DNA of 64,000 nucleotides from Myroides odoratimimus (GTDB lineage Bacteria; Bacteroidota; Bacteroidia; Flavobacteriales; Flavobacteriaceae): NCBI RefSeq assembly GCF_030326305.1, contig NZ_JACAKB010000007.1, positions 62,001 to 126,000 of the forward strand, read 5' to 3'. Shown piece by piece: positions 61,777 to 64,000 of this stretch (position 1 is its first letter; each line of letters starts with the position of its first letter). The notes under the pieces were generated by a model. It saw only the letters and a program-made list of their open reading frames with translations, ran no database searches and was not told where the DNA came from. The position numbers and the translations under genes were made by a program.

Positions 61777-63399
61777 TTATTTCTCCTCTTTTTTATACTG
61801 TATTGAATCAAACATACGTTCTACTAGCTTAGGAGCTATCTCATCTTCTGCTAGATAGAATATCCATACTTGATCTTTGTTAGCACCATTGTCTGTTAAT
61901 ACTCCTTCGAACATTACTTTTTCTTCTACTTGATTAGTTGGGTTCTTGAATGCAAACTCACCATAAACAAGTGTTCCAAGAATACCATTTGCATTCTCAA
62001 AGCGTTCATCTTTATACTCTAAGTTTTCTATTTTATTGTTTTGTGTTAGCAATGAAATAGAATAAGTAATCAATTCCTTATCAGTATATTTATATTCCTT
62101 AGTGGTAACTACATTATTTAATACAATGTGAATAGGGTCTTCTAGTACACCATATTTAAATTGATTAAGTGATGATATACCATCTGGTTTTCCTTCTTGC
62201 AATAAAGGTTCATTCTTACGGATTAGAACTTCAGGAGTAGAGATAGTCAGTCCTGGAGCAGTACCATATGTACTAGTAATCCATTCTTTGTTCATCAGTT
62301 TCTTCGTATTGTTGAATGTAAACCAATGATAATCTTCTTTAGCAGAAGTATTGATAATATACACTATCCCGGTCACAACAACTAAGAAAGCTGTGATAGC
62401 TGTAGGGATCCATATACGTATTCTTTTCTTTTTCTTTTTACTTTCCTCTCTTCTTCTGATTAACTCCGTTTGTGTAGCAGCAGAGATAGGATAAGCTGTA
62501 TTAATACTGTCTATGACATTCTGTATTTTAGAAGTATCCGCTGTTATTTCGCCTTCACTAGGTTGAGATTTAGCGAACTTAACTAAGTCTGCGGACTCTA
62601 GAACTCGTTTTAATTCTTTAATTACCACAGGATCTAGTTTTACCTTCTTATCATTTAAAGTAGCCTTAAGAATAGTGATAATTTCGAAAGTCGTCAATTC
62701 TTTTGCTGAGATTCCAAAAGTATCTTCTATAAACCCTCTAGTAATAATACTCATATCAGAATAGTATGGTTTAGCATCACCTCTATTCCAGTTTTTCTTC
62801 TCTTCTAATTTCTTAAGCTTTTTAACTGCCTTCTCATAAGGAGTTTTGTACTTATCATCCTCCGTAAGGTTCTTCTCTTGTTGTCTTTTGATATAGATAT
62901 AGATACCTATCCCTGCTAGTACAGCGATGAAGATAAACAATAGATAGTACCAATCTGTAGAGAAAGAAGCACCTTCTTTAGAGATTGACTTTATCTCATA
63001 AAGAGGTTGTTTTAATGTATCTACTGCTACATCTTGTACATGTATCTGTATAGAGTCTGTGTGAAATAGCTTAGCATCTACAATAACAGGTACAGCAGGA
63101 ATACTAAAATCACCAGCATCAAACTGAGTCAGGTGATACTTTTTAATTAACTCCTGTGTATTATCATTCTTAATCGTATCAATAGGGAATGATTCTACTA
63201 CATCAAAGTTCCCTATTTGTTCTGTAGCAGGGAATGTAATTAAACTTCCTGCGTTAGAATGGGCCTTTATGGTGTATAGAAAGGTGTCTCCTATTTTTAT
63301 AGCAGTAGTATCTACTTGTGTTTCTATTCTATTTTGGGCTAGAGTAGAGAAAGTAGCAACTAAAAAAATAATAGCAATATGTAGAAAATTAGATTTCAT
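61777..63399 (-). CDS. Two-helix membrane protein of the Bat cluster (BatD-like ectodomain)
   Basis: Product of 540 residues. A signal peptide (MKSNFLHIAIIFLVATFSTLAQ) precedes a BatD-like beta domain (residues 23-150). A membrane helix lies near residues 152-172 (LLFIFIAVLAGIGIYIYIKR), then a helical cytosolic region, a second helix near 325-347 (IWIPTAITAFLVVVTGIVYI) and a C-terminal globular part of about 190 residues with no family I know. Position between the DUF58 gene and batA is usual in flavobacteria. The C-terminal part may be a lineage-specific fusion. Confidence 0.8.
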   Translation of the reverse strand: MKSNFLHIAIIFLVATFSTLAQNRIETQVDTTAIKIGDTFLYTIKAHSNAGSLITFPATEQIGNFDVVESFPIDTIKNDNTQELIKKYHLTQFDAGDFSIPAVPVIVDAKLFHTDSIQIHVQDVAVDTLKQPLYEIKSISKEGASFSTDWYYLLFIFIAVLAGIGIYIYIKRQQEKNLTEDDKYKTPYEKAVKKLKKLEEKKNWNRGDAKPYYSDMSIITRGFIEDTFGISAKELTTFEIITILKATLNDKKVKLDPVVIKELKRVLESADLVKFAKSQPSEGEITADTSKIQNVIDSINTAYPISAATQTELIRRREESKKKKKRIRIWIPTAITAFLVVVTGIVYIINTSAKEDYHWFTFNNTKKLMNKEWITSTYGTAPGLTISTPEVLIRKNEPLLQEGKPDGISSLNQFKYGVLEDPIHIVLNNVVTTKEYKYTDKELITYSISLLTQNNKIENLEYKDERFENANGILGTLVYGEFAFKNPTNQVEEKVMFEGVLTDNGANKDQVWIFYLAEDEIAPKLVERMFDSIQYKKEEK

Positions 63400-63404
63400 T
63401 GTCC

Positions 63405-64000
63405 TTATCTCGATTTAAAGTATCCTAGTAATTTTTTGACATAACTATCATTCACTTCAATATTGATAGTTCCTGCTCCGCATTTTTGAAATACTTTGGT
63501 AAAGTTTTCTTCTTGCTTGTGGAAGTGAGAAGCATAGGCTTTTCTCACGCTAGCATCAGAAGTATTGATTAGCTGTTCTGTATGAGTCTCTGCATCGAAT
63601 ACATTGATAAGACCTACATTAGGCAGCTCTTTTTCTCTTTTATCATAGATTCTTATGCCTGTAATATCGTGTTTTTTTGCCGATATTCTCAAAGTCTGTT
63701 CAAAAGAGTGTGTAATGAAGTCTGATAGTACAAAAACAATAGCTTTCTTCTTGACTACCTTCGAAAGATACTCAAGAGCAAAGCCTACATCTGTCTTTAG
63801 ACTTTTAGGTTTGAAGTCGATAAGTTCTCTAATGATTCTCAGCACATGTGTTTTTCCCTTTTTAGGAGGAATGAATAACTCTATTTGATCAGAGAACAGT
63901 ATTAAACCTATCTTATCATTGTTTTGAGTAGCTGAGAAGGCAAGTGTTGCAGCTATTTCGAGTACAATATCCTCTTTGAACTGATCAGTAGACCCGAACG
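63405..64000 (-). CDS. DUF58 protein (partial, 5' end outside the window)
   Basis: The frame is open to the window edge and its start lies beyond 64000, so the start at GTG 63845 suggested by a complete-frame search is not real. Translation of 63846-64000 continues sensibly (NNDKIGLILFSDQIELFIPP then KKGKTHVLRIIRELIDF). The DUF58 signature and the VWA-like fold of this family fit. DUF58 proteins act with MoxR ATPases, which should be just upstream. It is the first Bat-cluster gene visible, 5 bp before the next one. Confidence 0.9.
   Translation of the reverse strand, partial: FGSTDQFKEDIVLEIAATLAFSATQNNDKIGLILFSDQIELFIPPKKGKTHVLRIIRELIDFKPKSLKTDVGFALEYLSKVVKKKAIVFVLSDFITHSFEQTLRISAKKHDITGIRIYDKREKELPNVGLINVFDAETHTEQLINTSDASVRKAYASHFHKQEENFTKVFQKCGAGTINIEVNDSYVKKLLGYFKSR

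Noticed and set aside
63405-63845. DUF58 as a complete 146-residue gene starting at GTG 63845
   Set aside because: Translation continues upstream to the window edge in the same frame with family-typical sequence. It is a partial gene.

Overview
The window is AT-rich, densely coding chromosomal DNA from a member of the Flavobacteriaceae (Bacteroidota). A Myroides-like genus is my best guess, from overall gene content and not from any search. Supporting signs are promoters of the Bacteroidota type (TAnnTTTG at -7), a Bat aerotolerance cluster, an arginine operon built on an N-acyl-ornithine carbamoyltransferase (argF'), small flavobacterial families (DUF6341, DUF6427, DUF4254), a GH3-like protein, and lipoproteins with a short Cys-Ser-N tail. 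No phage, insertion sequence transposase, CRISPR array or rRNA operon is visible.

Left end (1-5650): mnmG and ybeY run leftward and gltX runs rightward. Between them lie 2.8 kb without a gene. This gap holds a cluster of DnaA-box-like nonamers (about 4.26-4.72 kb) next to an AT-rich stretch. Six parS-like 16-mers lie between 0.42 and 4.06 kb, and base composition flips from A/C-rich to G/T-rich across the cluster. I read this as the chromosomal replication origin with its ParB loading sites. One parS-like site is the core of the mnmG terminator stem, and another encodes the last residues of YbeY.

Centre (5.6-39 kb): mostly housekeeping genes, namely gltX, an SPFH protein, glnS, folB, tRNA-Cys, rnr, an acyl-CoA ligase, rpiB, tex, tatA, an M23 peptidase, rfbC/rfbD, a UDP-glucuronate decarboxylase-like enzyme, purD, upp, a GT9 glycosyltransferase and apt. 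Accessory items are an exported flavodoxin-RidA fusion beside an AraC regulator, a lipoprotein resembling the N-terminal two thirds of cholesterol-dependent cytolysins, and a possible sigma-54-driven small RNA after tex.

Arginine operon (39.0-47.6 kb): a GNAT acyltransferase, argG, argC, argD, argF', argB, argE and argH are tightly packed. They are preceded by a 35-codon open frame whose end carries three Arg codons (CGG, CGC, CGG), which looks like a leader peptide.

Repeat-rich stretch (47.6-49.0 kb): three copies of a REP-like element surround a decayed lipoprotein gene, next to the third copy of a separate 100-bp repeat whose copies align without gaps and show paired substitutions.

Right end (49-64 kb): a PaaE-like reductase, a DUF5686 outer-membrane protein, pheS, cvpA, then the leftward Bat cluster (DUF58, a two-helix membrane protein, BatA, BatB, BatC, two BatD paralogues, BatE). 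The BatD pair arose by tandem duplication that left a 79-bp exact repeat and a remnant of the batC 3' end.
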